Notes under the pieces: model-generated | Database searches by the model: none | What the model was told of the DNA's origin: nothing | What the model saw: only the letters and a program-made list of their open reading frames with translations | Program-made: the position numbers and the translations under genes | Part shown: one piece after another, positions 1-11,972 of the stretch | Layout: each line of letters starts with the position of its first letter | Position numbering within the stretch: the first letter of the stretch is position 1 | Source of the DNA: Lonicera japonica | Taxonomy: Eukaryota; Streptophyta; Magnoliopsida; Dipsacales; Caprifoliaceae | Length of the DNA stretch: 64,000 nucleotides | Direction: 5' to 3' | NCBI GenBank assembly: GCA_021464415.1 | Contig: CM038470.1 | Location: 25,569,601-25,633,600, forward strand

Positions 1-258
1 ACATTTTTTAAGAAAAATGTCCGTGGGCTTGTACGAGGCTCCGAAAGAGTTTTCTTTGAGCGAGAAGTCTTTCTATCACCACATTCTTCTTTCAAAGATG
101 ATAGAAATTGAATTTTTCAATTTTATCCATTTTTTTTGCAGTAAAGCATTTGGTCTTAGAGGGTATGTATTGATGATGCAAAACCGTTATTAAAACGTAT
201 GTGATCCCCTAACGGATGATCCACTCAAGAAAAATCAAATAAACTATTTCACTTATAA

Positions 259-698
259 GAGCATTCACAGCGTGATGGTTAAAAATTGGGGCAAATTTAA
301 TATTTACAGTCACTTTTTAAAGCAATACATAGTGGTAGGGTAAAATTTTAATCATACGATTGAAGCTTATTCGTATACTTGGTGTGAAAAAAAAAAACAA
401 TTAATCCAAAAATGTCATACGAAAGTGGCTTAATTGTATGAGCTCATACAATCTTGCCACAATCGTATGACCACAATTGTATGAGCTCATACAATCTTGC
501 CACATATATTGTTTTTTTTTTTCACACCATTTGGCTTCATACGAAGGTGGCTAATTCGTATGAGTCATACGAAATTCCCACACTCGTATGACTAAAATTT
601 AGTGAGAGGGTAAATTTACTCGTTCTCTACCCTACCTTGCAAAATTTTAACCTACATTTCTCTCTGCTGTCAATTTACCCTACCCAATAGAGATGCTC
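259..698. mobile_element. Tourist-like MITE, TAA duplication
   Basis: The element is flanked by TAA at 256-258 and 699-701 and its ends begin GAGCAT on both strands. Its terminal inverted repeats are imperfect beyond the first bases. The interior holds a duplicated palindromic segment around TTGTATGAGCTCATACAA. A TAA duplication and small size fit non-autonomous PIF/Harbinger (Tourist) elements. It has no coding capacity. Confidence 0.6.
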
Positions 699-701
699 TA
701 A

Positions 702-3700
702 CTATGCACATCTCACTAGTCATTATATAATCTATATAAAGTGTTTTTGCATCTTACTCGCACTTGTACTAAAATGTATTAACCTGCGTTTTGATCTGAA
801 TTCTCAACCTTAAATTAAACTAATATGATTATACACTACTATTATACTAGTTAAGATAATCACTAATTAGAGCAACCCTTGCTTCGATAATTGAATTAAG
901 CTTAGCTGAATAGTGATCGGCAATGTAATTAATTTAAATATAAACAAAGGCTTATGATAATTTGTAATTGCAATATATACAGATTTATAATTAATGTTTT
1001 TTCGTTTTCATTTTTTTTTGTTGGCCTCATTAGTTTCAGGTAGTAGTGATAAGTGCGAACCTAGGGTGTGCATACTGCCGGAGCAGAGTTTCACAACTTA
1101 TCACAAAAGTTACAGGTAATACCGCTTTCTTGGTAATTTAATTTGGACCCAAAGAACAAAAAAGCTTTTAGGATCCAATTCTGAGTTTAAAAATTTTTAA
1201 GATCAATTTTTGTAGGGGTATTGAATTACCCGATTCGCGTGCGATAAAGTAATCGTGAAATTTTGACTAATGTATCTAGCAGCTCGTACTGTTTGTTGAC
1301 CATAATTCACTAACTCAGTTATCATAGAGAACATATCGTGAATATTTATAAATAAATAATTTAATGTTTGTTTCTTTTTCTTGTTTGAGACAAGTCGTGA
1401 ATATAAAATATTGTATTCCTTTACAGTGAAAGAAGTTGGGAAGATGTTGTTAATAATAGATTACCTAGATAAATAGGTTAAAGAAATTTCCACCCGAGAT
1501 TTAATAGTTAGTCCATTCTTAACCTCGGCAAAGTCCACCTTGTTATGATAGGAATGAACAAGAACAAATAAGTCTTAACTAATGTAATAAAGATACACAT
1601 TATTATTCCAAAGACTCTACTCTATTTATTTCAAAAAGCTGAGGAACTAATATGTACGGAATGGAAAGTTGTCAACCACTTTTATTTTTTAAATTATGTG
1701 GCCACTGAATTTTGGTATCTGTGTTTAGTAAGGACTTAATATTTGGAAATACTATGCAACAGATACTAAAAATCTGGGCGAAGATACATAAAATATATAT
1801 GGACAAGAAATACTAAAACTCAAAGACCGCATGCTTTAAAAAAAATAATAAATTGTGAATCACTATCCTAAAAACATTTTTGAATTTATGGATTGGATCA
1901 TAATCTTTTCAAGAATAAATTGATGCTTGAAATTCCATTTAACCAATGTAATTTTTTCTCGAAGTATATAAACAAAGGACAAAGTTCAAATGTTTATATA
2001 TTTACGTCAACTGTAAACACAATAGCTACATCTGGAACTTCATATTTGTTACAAATCTTGTTTAACAGATTTCAATTGAATAATTTTAGAAAAACTGTCA
2101 GTTTTATAAAAGAGTTTGGAATATTTTACTGTATTTCATTTTATATAAGCAGGGTTAAAGGAATACACACTTGATGTTCGTAATAGACAAGTGACCGTCA
2201 AGGGAGATGTCAGAATTCCTGGTTTTGCCACCAACACTTCAAAGAACAATAAGAGCAAGAAATATTCTCTCAAACTCTTTAATGATTTTTTCAGAAGGTG
2301 GTTGTATTACTTTGAGAAAATATATTTGTAACTGCGTTTGTAAAAATAACGTGACATGATGTAAAAGTATTAGATTAATGAATTTAAAATTGGAATGAAA
2401 TTGCATCTACTTCACTCGACTTAATAAATTAACGAAAAAAAAATCCCGACTAGCATGATTAATTAATTTTATCCTTTTGAATTTTTTATCTGTTTCTTTT
2501 GTTTATCAATCAGTTCTAGACTACTCGTTATATAATTATTTTTACGAAATTTCCTTCATGTTTGTTTGACTGAGATTGCAAAATCCAGGGAGCTAGCCTA
2601 AATATGTTGGATAAAATTGTTACTACAGTCATACTTGGATGAAATATGATTAATTAGCCAGCAAAAAATTGTAATAACAAATAAATGAGCTATTTTTTTT
2701 TCAATTAAAACTATAGAAAATAATAATTAAGGACAATTATTTTATAGTGGTTTTAACGAAGGACAATCTATTTCTGGACTTAGCTTAAAGTACAGGTTTT
2801 TAACAAAGGACAATTTTTGGTTTTTTTTAAAACAATTATTGACTATATTAAATAATTTGTTTAATTTTAATTTTATATTAATTTTAAATTATTTTGTCAT
2901 TTATTAAAAACTTGTCCTTTATACTAATTTCAAAAATAGATTGTCCTTAGTTAGAAAGAGATTAGAGAGTTTGTCCTTTAAAAAAAAAACCCCTTAAAAC
3001 TATTTATAGGCAAATTGTAGACACACATCGTCTATGCACAAAAATCAAACTAAAGGTAAATATTAAAAGGTATCGCTCAGGCCACGAAGAAGAAAACAGA
3101 TCGAGCAAAACCCACTAAAAATCAGTGCAAAGAGAAAAGAGAAGAAATGTGGAATAAAAACTCGATATATCATTTAAAATTAAAACAGATATCATATATT
3201 GTTATTTTTCAAATAATTATACTATATAAAAGAAAATTAAAATTATAAAAGGATCGAGTATCTAATACATTTTATTTTTTGGTACCACAACGAAGTTAAA
3301 TAATTATATTTATATTCCCTATCATCTTTTATTTGGCTTCTACAATTCTCCCTTCAATACTTTAACCCTGGAATTTTCTCCTCAATACTTTAATAACCCT
3401 TTTCATTGCGGGTTAAATGCAAAAGTAGGTATCTCTCATTTTCATATATATTTTAAAATAAATTTTAATTTGGCAAAAAACTAATCAATGAGTAATAGTT
3501 TAAATGGAAAAGTAATACGACACTGTTTCAATGAAACAACCAAAAAGGTCATGGTCAATTCTAAATGATTCAATTCTATACGACAAGTGCAGTTTTTCAA
3601 TTCTAATTTCCAATGAATTTTAAAAAATACTAGCTATTAATCACCACCACTCTCTCCCAACCCCTTTTCCTACCCCCCACCATCACAACACACAGCACCC

Positions 3701-3848
3701 CCTTACTCTTTACCCCCAACCCCCCCCCCCCTCCCTCCCCAACACACCAAACACCTTTTACATAAGCACCACTATTATAACTATATATATTAGATGTTTG
3801 AATTAAATCACTTAAGTCATCATGTCAAATCATCAAGAACTAAATTAA
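702..3848. other. AT-rich intergenic DNA, no gene seen
   Basis: No ORF here looks like a protein. The short ORF at 1893-2174 is low-complexity and AT-rich. Positions 2735-2990 carry inverted GGACAA/TTGTCC motifs that suggest an old foldback element. Positions 3640-3765 are almost free of G on the plus strand, with long C runs. Confidence 0.5.
2735..2990. repeat. Possible degenerate foldback element
   Basis: AAGGACAATCTATTT near 2759 recurs inverted near 2930-2948, with further GGACAA/TTGTCC pairs outside and between. The arms are imperfect and no target duplication was identified, so this is only a candidate. Confidence 0.35.
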
Positions 3849-4095
3849 AACAATGAAACCGCATACCTGGATCCATGATAAACAAATGCGAAATAAGAGG
3901 ATCAATCACAATAACATCACGGATCGAGCGGGTACGTGGTCTTCCTCAACCAAATCGCCTTATTGTCTTCATGGGAATTTTTGGTTCTCTTCCAGATGGG
4001 GAGAAAGGAGCCGTATTTTGATTTGGTGTCTTGGGGACCATAACCCTAATATCTACTTTATATATAGTCTAGTTAGGGTTCCCATAAAACTCTAA

Positions 4096-4960
4096 CAAGC
4101 CCATACAAGGTATCTACACATTTGGCCCACATTTATTTGAGTAGTCTTATGGGCTCTACTAAAGTTTAATTAGACCACTAAAATTAGCCAATTAATTAAA
4201 TAGCAAATATAATTAAAATATTATAATATGTTGCCCACATAAATTAGAAAATATAAATTTTTTAACATTAGAAATGTACAATATGTATTAGAATACATAC
4301 GCACACATTTTGTATATAATATATCTGCAGTATATATAATACATATACACATATGTATATATATATAGTAAATATATGTATATTATATGCAAACTATATA
4401 TATTAAACAACCTTCCCACCACCTATTGACAGCATCTACTCTCGGAGTTCCAGTGATTTATTTAGACTTCGGCAATGGGTGGTGTGCCAAACATTCTTCA
4501 AGATCATTGATTCTTTGGAATTTCAAATAAATTCGATAAATCAACTAAACATATAAATTTGGAATTTTAATAGAATTCCAAATGAAAACTACATACAATC
4601 CAAGAAAATGGTATTATAATTCTTTGGCATCGCAAATCTAAGAATTGCAATTCTAAAGAATCACAATTCTTATAGAATTTCAAAAATGTGTAACCAAATG
4701 CACCTTGAGTGAAATGCTTTATCTACCGCGTATCTCTGCCACAATTTTTTACCATACCGGCGGACGTGGATAGAGACAGGGCTAGTTACTTCGCACCAAT
4801 ATTATAGTTAATTTTTTTTTGTAATTGAAAATACTTGACATGAATGAATAACGGAAATAGTCTCTCACTATCTCGATTGTCCTTTTCATCTTCTCCCGTA
4901 AACCTCCTTGGCTCCTTCACATCTCTCTCCTAAAAGTGTCAATATATATATGGAAATGTT
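4096..4960. other. Intergenic DNA, no gene seen
   Basis: The stretch is AT-rich with TA-dinucleotide tracts around 4310-4410. I see no coding or RNA gene signal. The ORF just before it (3853-4095) has no recognisable domain. Confidence 0.5.
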
Positions 4961-4965
4961 CAAGT

Positions 4966-5059
4966 GCGGACCGGTCTTTTTTTACGACATTTTTTCGTCG
5001 TAAAAATCATTTCCAAATATTTTTACACGAAAAAACGTCGTAAAAATACCCGGTCCATA
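4966..5059. repeat. Short inverted-repeat hairpin
   Basis: Two arms of about 40 bp, containing GGACCGG, TTTTTACGAC and TTTTTTCG, are inverted around a loop of about 11 bp at 5008-5018. The perfect core and tiny loop suggest a foldback or MITE remnant. Target duplication was not resolved. Confidence 0.5.
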
Positions 5060-5104
5060 CCGGATATGGACTCTGTATATACATATCATGCTTTGAAGAT
5101 AAGT

Positions 5105-5206
5105 ATCAATGGATTATTATTTTTCCTTGGCTGTTCAACAACGTGAAAAAAGCATCAATGGATTATTATTTTTCCTTGGCTGTTCAACAACGAGAAAAAA
5201 GCATCC
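5105..5206. repeat. Tandem duplication of about 50 bp
   Basis: The segment starting ATCAATGGATTATTATTTTT and ending in GAAAAAAGC is present twice in direct succession, with one visible base difference (ACGTG versus ACGAG). No gene is involved. Confidence 0.8.
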
Positions 5207-6199
5207 ACATTGTTTTTTAGAGATAATTTCAATGTGTTAAAAGAGAGAACAAATTATATTTCAATAATATAGATTTTTTTTTCCTATTAATTGTTTAATT
5301 GGGGAAAACAGAGGTTTAGCAAACCAATCTACATGATAAATGTTTATTTCATTAAATGTTTAGAAATAAATAAACTATGATAAGAATAAAATCTAGAGAG
5401 TGATAAACTAATTTCTTTACAATTCTTAACAAAGTTAGGGATTGGATTTAGTCAGAGAAGACTCAGCTCTCCTGATGTACAAGATTGAGATGATTATGAG
5501 TAGATAACAAGTCAGAAAATTAATGCTATAATATTATAATACTGGTTTTACATGGTAACATTTACATTAGCCGGTATAATTAATCGGTGATTCTCACCAA
5601 CCGTGTTGTGTAGTACCGCTAATGATTCCCATATAAATAAAGCAAGTTAATAAAAAAGGTAAAAATAAAAAATAAAAATGTAAATAAATAATATTCACAT
5701 ACTTTTAATTTACTCCAATATCCCAACCTATAATTAACATAATAAATTTTAATTTGAAAAACTTGGGTAAAATAAAGTTATACTAGCTTCAGACAAGTTT
5801 TAGGCTACTAAAGCTATATATAGATCACAATTTTATGTTAGAAATGTGAGTAGTTATTTTAGTAACATAGACATTACTTCTATAATATGGACTCACAGTT
5901 CTGGCATACTGAACATCGCAACAAATTCATGTTGGGTCATTTCTTAAACCAATTCATGCCATAGTTATTTATTAAGTATTTGGTGTGATTTTCATAAGAA
6001 ACGCATTATTAAATTCAACGATACAAATTGATTTATATTACCTCATTTATCTTGATCTCCAAATCATAATTTGATTGAAATAATAAAAAGTTGTAGTCCT
6101 CTAAGAGCAAAATCAAGTGTAAACATTTGATTGAAAGATATAATAAAGAGGCAACATGTTGAATATGAACTGCCTAAAAGAATCATGAAGTACCATGTC
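5207..6199. other. AT-rich intergenic DNA, nothing recognised
   Basis: There is no ORF with protein-like composition, no tRNA or snRNA signal and no clear repeat over this kilobase. Confidence 0.5.
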
Positions 6200-7212
6200 G
6201 AATGCAGTTGATGAATTGGTTCGGACTGCTAAAAAGCAGCAGCCGAAAAATCTAATGGAGATCTCAAGAAATGTGCAGGCTTCAAGCCTTCAAGGGGGTA
6301 GCCGAGGTTGAGTTAAAAATCTAATGGAGATCTCAAGAAATGTGCAGGCTTCAAACCTTCAAGGGGGTAGCCGAGGTTGAGTTAAATACAAATGATGCTA
6401 ACAGCAATAGCTATTCTAGTCTATATTTTTATAGCAAGAGAACTGAATTAATGGCATTGGAAGATGAGCTGATCCATTGCTAAACACTTTCGGTGTAAAT
6501 AAATGTAAATTAATGGTAGCATAAATCTTCCTGTAACACAATTGGAAGATGGGCTGATTTCAACATGATCAATTGTTATTGTACCATAAGAAAATCTAGA
6601 ACTACACGAATAATAATTAAGCAATGGAACAGCGAATGATGGCAATGATGAGGTTGCGCTTGAGCACGTCCAGATACTGCTGGAGGGATTTTGGTGATTG
6701 TGGTAGCATATATGCAAAATGATAGGGCTCGTCCCTATATTATTCCTAATAAGCATATGCTGTCTGCTGTCATGTTACTCTTGTTGCAAGCCATTGAAGA
6801 GAAAGCTCTTCCTCAAACCAACTACGAACTTGATGAGTCACGGGAATTCAAAATCAGGAACAAGCGCTGAGTTGGACATTAGCCGCTACATTTACAGCTT
6901 GAAGGCGTTCGTGAAGGAGATACAATAAATGTGAGAAATGCTGCGGATGTTGTTGGGTCAGGAGTTGAACTATATCGCAAGAGGCTAAATGATGATCACC
7001 AGAAATGGCTCTCAAGGTTAGAACATTCGGTGAGATTCTTCAAACGCTAGGTGATGTAGCTAAAAAAAGAGAAGCCAATTTCAAGAGAAAGATGAATGAG
7101 GATTCAGAGGAGAACCAGCTTAACTAGACAGTCAAGGTCATTGCAGTTAATTCAATGTCCGAAATCTGTCAAACTATACTACCAGACTATCGAGGCAGCA
7201 AAGACCAGAGGT
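6200..7212 (+). pseudogene. Decayed gene fragment, copy A
   Basis: This stretch shares several blocks with the copy at 10440-11490: the segment around 6230-6260 (AGCAGCCGAAAAATCTAATG), the block at 6765-6860 encoding a CCKPLKRKLF-like run, the block near 6955-7000 (GGAGTTGAACT), and the end near 7140-7190 (TTCAATGTCCGAAATCTGTC). Reading frames are broken by stops and shifts, and 6256-6315 is duplicated at 6325-6384. I do not recognise the parent family. Shared blocks such as GVELY plus KWL in copy B suggest it once encoded a protein of at least 200 residues. Confidence 0.5.
6251..6386 (+). repeat. Tandem duplication of about 69 bp
   Basis: The segment running from AAAAATCTAATGGAGATCTC through GGGGGTAGCCGAGGTTGAG is present twice, with a single visible difference (TTCAAGCC versus TTCAAACC). 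It lies in the decayed gene copy A. Confidence 0.8.
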
Positions 7213-8700
7213 AGGAGAAATTGTTCGAGCACTAATCTGTTATGATACGAGATTTGTAAGCTTTCTCCTCTTATTTAGTTCGACTATTTGATTTTCTTGT
7301 TATAATTTCGAAAATGGGTTTGATTCGAATGGTTTTGATACATATCAATGTTGGGCAATGGATTCGAATGGTTTTGATACATATCAATGTTGGTTGTTTG
7401 ATATACATACCAATTTCGAATTTGATATCCACTGTTACTTTTTCAAGTTTGATTTTCTTGTTATAATTTAGGTGATATCCACTTATACTTTTTCTAATTT
7501 CGAGTTTGATACACATTCCAGCAATTGAGTTGAGATGGACCTCGAAGTCGTTTGTTTGAACACTGGGAACCTCGAATTTGGTTCTGTTTCATTGGTTATG
7601 TTTCAATTGTTTGATTGGTTCAGTTTCATTGGTTCTGTTTGATTTCTAATTTTGAGTTTGATACACATTCCAGCAATTGAGCTGAGATGCACCTCGAAGT
7701 CATTTGTTTAAACACTGGGAACCTCGAATTTGGTTCTGTTTCATTGATTCTGTTTGATTTCTAATTTCGAGAAAGATAAAGTATCACCGTAGAGAGAGAA
7801 AGCTTCACTGCAGGGAGAAGAGAGAAAGCTTCTTTGGTCGTGGAATGAGTCGTAGAGAGAGACAAAAAGTAGAGAAAGCTTCACCTTTGTTTTTTTTTTT
7901 GAAGAGTTAGAGAAGGAGAGTGCTGTGCTGCATTTCTTTTTTCTTTTTTTTATCCATTTCGTAAAAGTTGAGTTTCTCTTTCGATTGGCACAAGTGGGGC
8001 CGCCGGAAATAATATTGGATCAATAATTGCGTAAAATATTATATTCCTAAATCGTCGAGGTAAATATCATGTTATCCAATTCCAAATCATCAAGGTAATT
8101 TCATATTATTATATTCAAGCGCGGGTTCTATGGTATAAAAAATAAAAAGAAAATACCCACACTATATATATTCACATCTGGTTGGACTGATTAAGCATTC
8201 TTAATTTTATATTTAGGCATTCCTAATTTTATCACCGGCAACACTTCGAACACCAGCACAATTATAATGGTAATGTTACATAAATTTTTGAAATTCTTCT
8301 CTATTCATAATTTAATAATCACAATATGTCTTATTGTATAGATCTTCATTAACATATTTTAAATATATTATATTTATTAAATTTGAATTTTTTTGTAATG
8401 TTACATAATTTTTTGAAATTCTTCTCTGTTCATAATTTAATAATCACAATATATTTTATTTTATTAATTTCTGTTAATATATTTTAAATATATAATATTT
8501 ATTAAAATTGAATTTGTAAATTTAAGATTATTATACTTTAATTTTTTTCTGTTTTATATATACAACCCATATTAAAATTGAATTTGTCTTGTTTTAATAT
8601 TCCTTAATGAAGGGTTAGGGTCGGTTGCTGAATCTAATAAAATCTAAATCCGGTCCTATATAACTAAAATGTACAAAAAATTGATAAAAAAAAAAAAATT
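7213..8700. other. Intergenic DNA with local duplications
   Basis: A segment of about 38 bp with GGTTTTGATACATATCAATG is doubled at 7318-7395. A longer segment with TTTGATACACATTCCAGCAA and CACTGGGAACCTCGAATTTG occurs at 7505-7590 and again at 7654-7745. The rest is AT-rich with no gene. Confidence 0.55.
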
Positions 8701-8717
8701 TTAAACTATAATTAGTG
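8701..8717 (-). terminator. snRNA 3' box
   Basis: On the minus strand the sequence reads CA, eight bases, then AGTTTAA, matching the plant snRNA 3' box consensus CA(N)3-10AGTNNAA. It lies a few bases beyond the predicted U12 3' end, as expected for the 3'-end formation signal of plant snRNA genes. Confidence 0.8.
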
Positions 8718-8719
8718 GG

Positions 8720-8876
8720 CATTGGGAGGCCCGCTCGAGAGAGTTCTGCAAAGTAAGCAGCGTCAACACTCGGCCAGCCTATAACCCCTCCATAAATTCA
8801 TGCGCTCATTGTATGAGTGGCGCGGCGAGCGGTTCTCACCTCTCGCTTTGTTTTCCTTACTCATTAGTTTAAGGCA
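8720..8876 (-). ncRNA. U12: U12 minor spliceosomal snRNA
   Basis: U12 snRNA pairs with the branch site of U12-type introns in the minor spliceosome. On the minus strand the RNA starts TGCCTTAAAC at 8876, as U12 does. GAGTAAGGAAAA (8851-8862), the branch-site recognition segment, follows. Then come a stem GCGAG/CTCGC with inner GGT/ACC, a second stem CTCAT/ATGAG, and an Sm site AATTTATGG (8790-8798). The 3' hairpin is CTGC-TTACTTT-GCAG, whose loop matches the UACUUU loop bound by the U11/U12-65K protein. The 5' end is well fixed by the TATA spacing; the 3' end is approximate (8716-8724). The gene appears intact. The plus-strand ORF at 8800-9144 overlapping it is spurious. Confidence 0.93.
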
Positions 8877-8901
8877 ATCTTTCGAAGTTAACCTACCTCA
8901 A

Positions 8902-8954
8902 TACTTATACTCCTTCCACTTCCACTACCTTTTGTGCTACTTCCGATGTGGGAC
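8902..8954 (-). promoter_or_regulatory. U12 promoter: USE plus TATA
   Basis: GTCCCACATCG (minus strand, within 8943-8954) matches the plant snRNA upstream sequence element RTCCCACATCG exactly. TATAAGTA follows at 8902-8909. The gap of about 33 bp between them is the RNA polymerase II type of spacing, and the TATA box begins about 33 bp before the predicted RNA start. Confidence 0.9.
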
Positions 8955-9079
8955 TACAAAATTATTTCTTTCTTATTCCACGTCTTGCTTCCTTTCCTGT
9001 ACTCTTTTCTTTTCCTTTTGTTTCCTTTCATGCACCGGATTTTTTTGTTTTAATGCCGCTAGCCCATGCGATAAATTAA

Positions 9080-9401
9080 GGCCTCGTTTGGTTCACCAAA
9101 AGAAAATTAATTTTCCTATCTTTTCCATGGAGGTGGGAAAGTAAATTTCCTATCAAATTTCTTTTTTTGTGTTTGATAAATCATGGAAAATATTTAGATA
9201 AGAGTATTATTGTCTAAATTTTGTGTAATAAATGCTTGAAAATCACATGGGAAAATCAATCCCATGTGTTTTGGGAGGAATGGTTTTGCCCCCTACTTTC
9301 CCCTCTCTCGGGAAAGTGTTTTCGGAATTTGTGCTTACCAAACAAAAGAAATGAACGACTTTCCTTTCCCAAGTACTAAAATCCGTGAACCAAACGAGGC
9401 C
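9080..9401. mobile_element. Tourist-like MITE, family 1 copy 1
   Basis: The element has near-perfect terminal inverted repeats GGCCTCGTTTGGTTCAC and a TAA duplication (9077-9079 and 9402-9404). It is 322 bp long, the same as the copy at 19463-19784. Its inner end lies about 125 bp upstream of the U12 upstream element. It has no coding capacity. Confidence 0.85.
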
Positions 9402-9459
9402 TAAATTTATATTTCATGGAAAACAAGATTTCTCAACCAATTTGTAAATGAAGAACCTC

Positions 9460-10190
9460 TAGGGGTGTTTTCGGTTTCGGTCGGGGTAGAAAGTAAGGCA
9501 CCCCAAACCCAAACCAAATATAAAAGTTCGGTTTCGGTTTCTAAATCTTCGAAACCCAAACTCGAACCAAACTTTTCGGTTCGGTTTTATTCGGTTTTTA
9601 CATATATTTTTTTTAAAATCAATTTAACATAAAAATATAATACTAATAGTAATGTAATAATGATTTATATTCAAATTAAAGTGAATATTTTTTAGAAACA
9701 AGGAGCAACATATAAATACCATATTTTCTATTTAATTACAATTTTATTTGTACATTTATAAGAGTGAAACACATTAAATAAAATGATGAATTATTTTTCT
9801 ATCATGTATGTGATAAAAAAATCTTAGCATTATGTAGTTAATTAAATAATAAAGGCGTGCGCTAATGACCATTTTTTAAGATTATCATAATATGCAACTA
9901 ATAAGAAATATATTTCTATAAAAATGTCATCTTTTTTGTATTATAGTATAATTAACGTGTGCCATTCAAGTATATATTAACATTTATTTTTTCTTATACA
10001 TAATTCGGTTCGGTTCGGTTTAGTTCGATTTTAGACTAGCGTACCCCAAACCCGAACCAAACTTTTCGGTTTCGGTTCGGTACGTTTTCTTATTTTCGGT
10101 TTCGGTTTTTTTTCGGTTCGGGGTTTTGCCGATCGGTCCGGATCGGTTCGGTTCGTTCGGTCGGTTTTCGGATTGACTTTAACACCCCTA
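9460..10190. mobile_element. hAT-like non-autonomous element
   Basis: Perfect 10-bp ends TAGGGGTGTT/AACACCCCTA are flanked by 8-bp sequences AGAACCTC and AGAACCGG (six of eight identical), which fits an hAT duplication with two later changes. The interior is packed with TTCGGTTCGG-type repeats near both ends. The proline- and arginine-rich ORFs at 10031-10345 come from these repeats and are not genes. Confidence 0.75.
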
Positions 10191-10439
10191 AGAACCGGAT
10201 CGGTTTTCGGTTCGTTCGGTCGTTTCGGATTGACTCTATCGCCCCAACGTTTAAATTGTTCAGGGCTACATGTTTCAAGAGCTCTAAGAAAGGGATCAAA
10301 GGCCACTACATAAATGTAGTAAAAGGCGAGAACTATTGGATCCAAATGCTAATTCTGTGGCAAGAGAGCCTATTGGGTTTACGAATCTGTGCCCAAATAT
10401 GCAGAAAACTTGTTCATAATACCAAAAATCTAATCCTAT

Positions 10440-11490
10440 GTTTCTGTTCAGATGATGATTGTGGTAGCAAGTAAAACGGTAGAGCTCATCCCTATTTTCA
10501 TCATATTCGTAGTATTGTCATGTTACCATTGTTGCATGCCATTGAAGAAAAAGCTCTTCCCCGAACCTACAACCTCGATGAATCAAGGACTTTAGAATCA
10601 GGAACTAGCACTGAGGTAGACTTTAGCCTCTATGTTTGCGGCTTGAAGAAGACAAAGAACTTCCTAAAAGAATCTTGAACAACATTTCCAATTCGGCAAA
10701 TCGACTTATTCAAGTGGTTAAAAAGCAACAACCGAAAAATCTAATATAGTATCTAATAAATTTGCCAGCTTGAAGGGAGCCGCCAAGTTTAAGAACAGCC
10801 AAGTTCCAAGTCTGCATTCAAGTGACAAACCTAATTGTTGGAGTCTGTCATTTGTAACTGTCACAAGCATCGCTATCGCGCTTCCCAACATTAAAAACAA
10901 CAGTGTCGATCGATTACTAACTGGCGTTCGTGAGGGCTTCTTGTATGTTAGGCTTATAGAAAAAAGCATCAATGCCAAAGGAGATTTAGCAAACATGATA
11001 ATTGCGGCATACGTTTTTTGGTTAGGAGTTGAACTGTATTTCAAATGGCTAGATGAAGATCCCTGAAAAATGGATCTCAAGGGAAAAACATTTGGGGAGA
11101 TTCTTCAAATGTTAGGTGATGTAGCTTAAAAAAAGGCGGATTCAAGAGACAGATGAGTGAGGATTTGGAGGAGAACCATCTTAACTGGTCAGTCGAGGTT
11201 ATTATAGCTAATTCAATGCACGAGATCTGTCAAACTATACTACTGGAGTATCAAGGTACCGAAGGATAGACGTACAAGAAAGTGTTCAAGCAATTATCTG
11301 TTATTATAGTGTATATACTGCATGATTGCCTCACTAACTTACCTCACATCAGAACCACCAGTTGTATAGCAGTGCAATAGAAAATAGGGAAGAAAGTGTG
11401 CATGAAGCAGCCCTTCTTCTTGGAGAAACCGAAGAGAAAATCAAAATACCTCAACATCAGAAATTATTCGTACCCAGGACCTTGATCTAG
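10440..11490 (+). pseudogene. Decayed gene fragment, copy B
   Basis: This is the longer relative of the copy at 6200-7212. One open stretch (10770-11066, 98 residues) contains the motifs SIAIALP, VREGFLYVRLIEKS, KGDL and LGVELYFKWLDED. After a stop, homology to copy A continues in other frames (GKTFGEILQMLGDVA, then EENHLNW-like sequence), and a further stretch near 11395-11490 reads EAALLLGETEEK. Stops and shifts separate the pieces, although introns could explain some of them. I do not recognise the family and propose no function. Confidence 0.5.
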
Positions 11491-11580
11491 GGGCTGCTTC
11501 TGTATAGTAATATGTAAACATCATAAATTATTAGTACCCAGGATCTTGATCCACAGGCTGCTTCTGTATAGTTATATGTA
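11455..11580. repeat. Tandem duplication of about 64 bp
   Basis: The segment with TACCCAGGA and GGCTGCTTCTGTATAGT occurs twice in succession with several base differences. It covers the end of the decayed gene copy B. Confidence 0.75.
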
Positions 11581-11972
11581 TGTAAGCTCAAATTTTAATT
11601 ATAGGACTAATCATTTTGTAATTTATATTTATTTCACTGCTAGAATTTCATTCATTTGAACCGTGTCCTCAGGAGTTGATGACACACACGCCCGGGGAGC
11701 TCACCGGACTACTGTCAATTCATACGAACTTACTCCTCATTAGAGGCATTTTCGTTATTACTCTAGTATACGGTAGATAAGAATCTGACGTTTATTACTA
11801 ACCGCACTTTGTTTTCTACTGCAAAAAACTGAACTTTCATACACCCAGTAGATGAAAGAAATCCCAATTTCCGCATTTTTCTCTTTCCTTCAGAGGCATT
11901 AACACAAGCACTTGGCAAACTCAAAACAAAGTTAGCTTGAAATTCTTGCTCACTGATGATGTGCAGAACAAT

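Noticed and set aside
1893..2174. 93-codon ORF
   Set aside because: AT-rich, no domain, no promoter or splice support.
3853..4095. 80-codon ORF
   Set aside because: No recognisable domain in either strand and no supporting signals.
8800..9144. 114-codon plus-strand ORF
   Set aside because: It is largely antisense to the U12 gene and its promoter and runs into a MITE.
10031..10345. Arg/Pro-rich ORFs
   Set aside because: Generated by TTCGG-type subterminal repeats of the hAT-like element.
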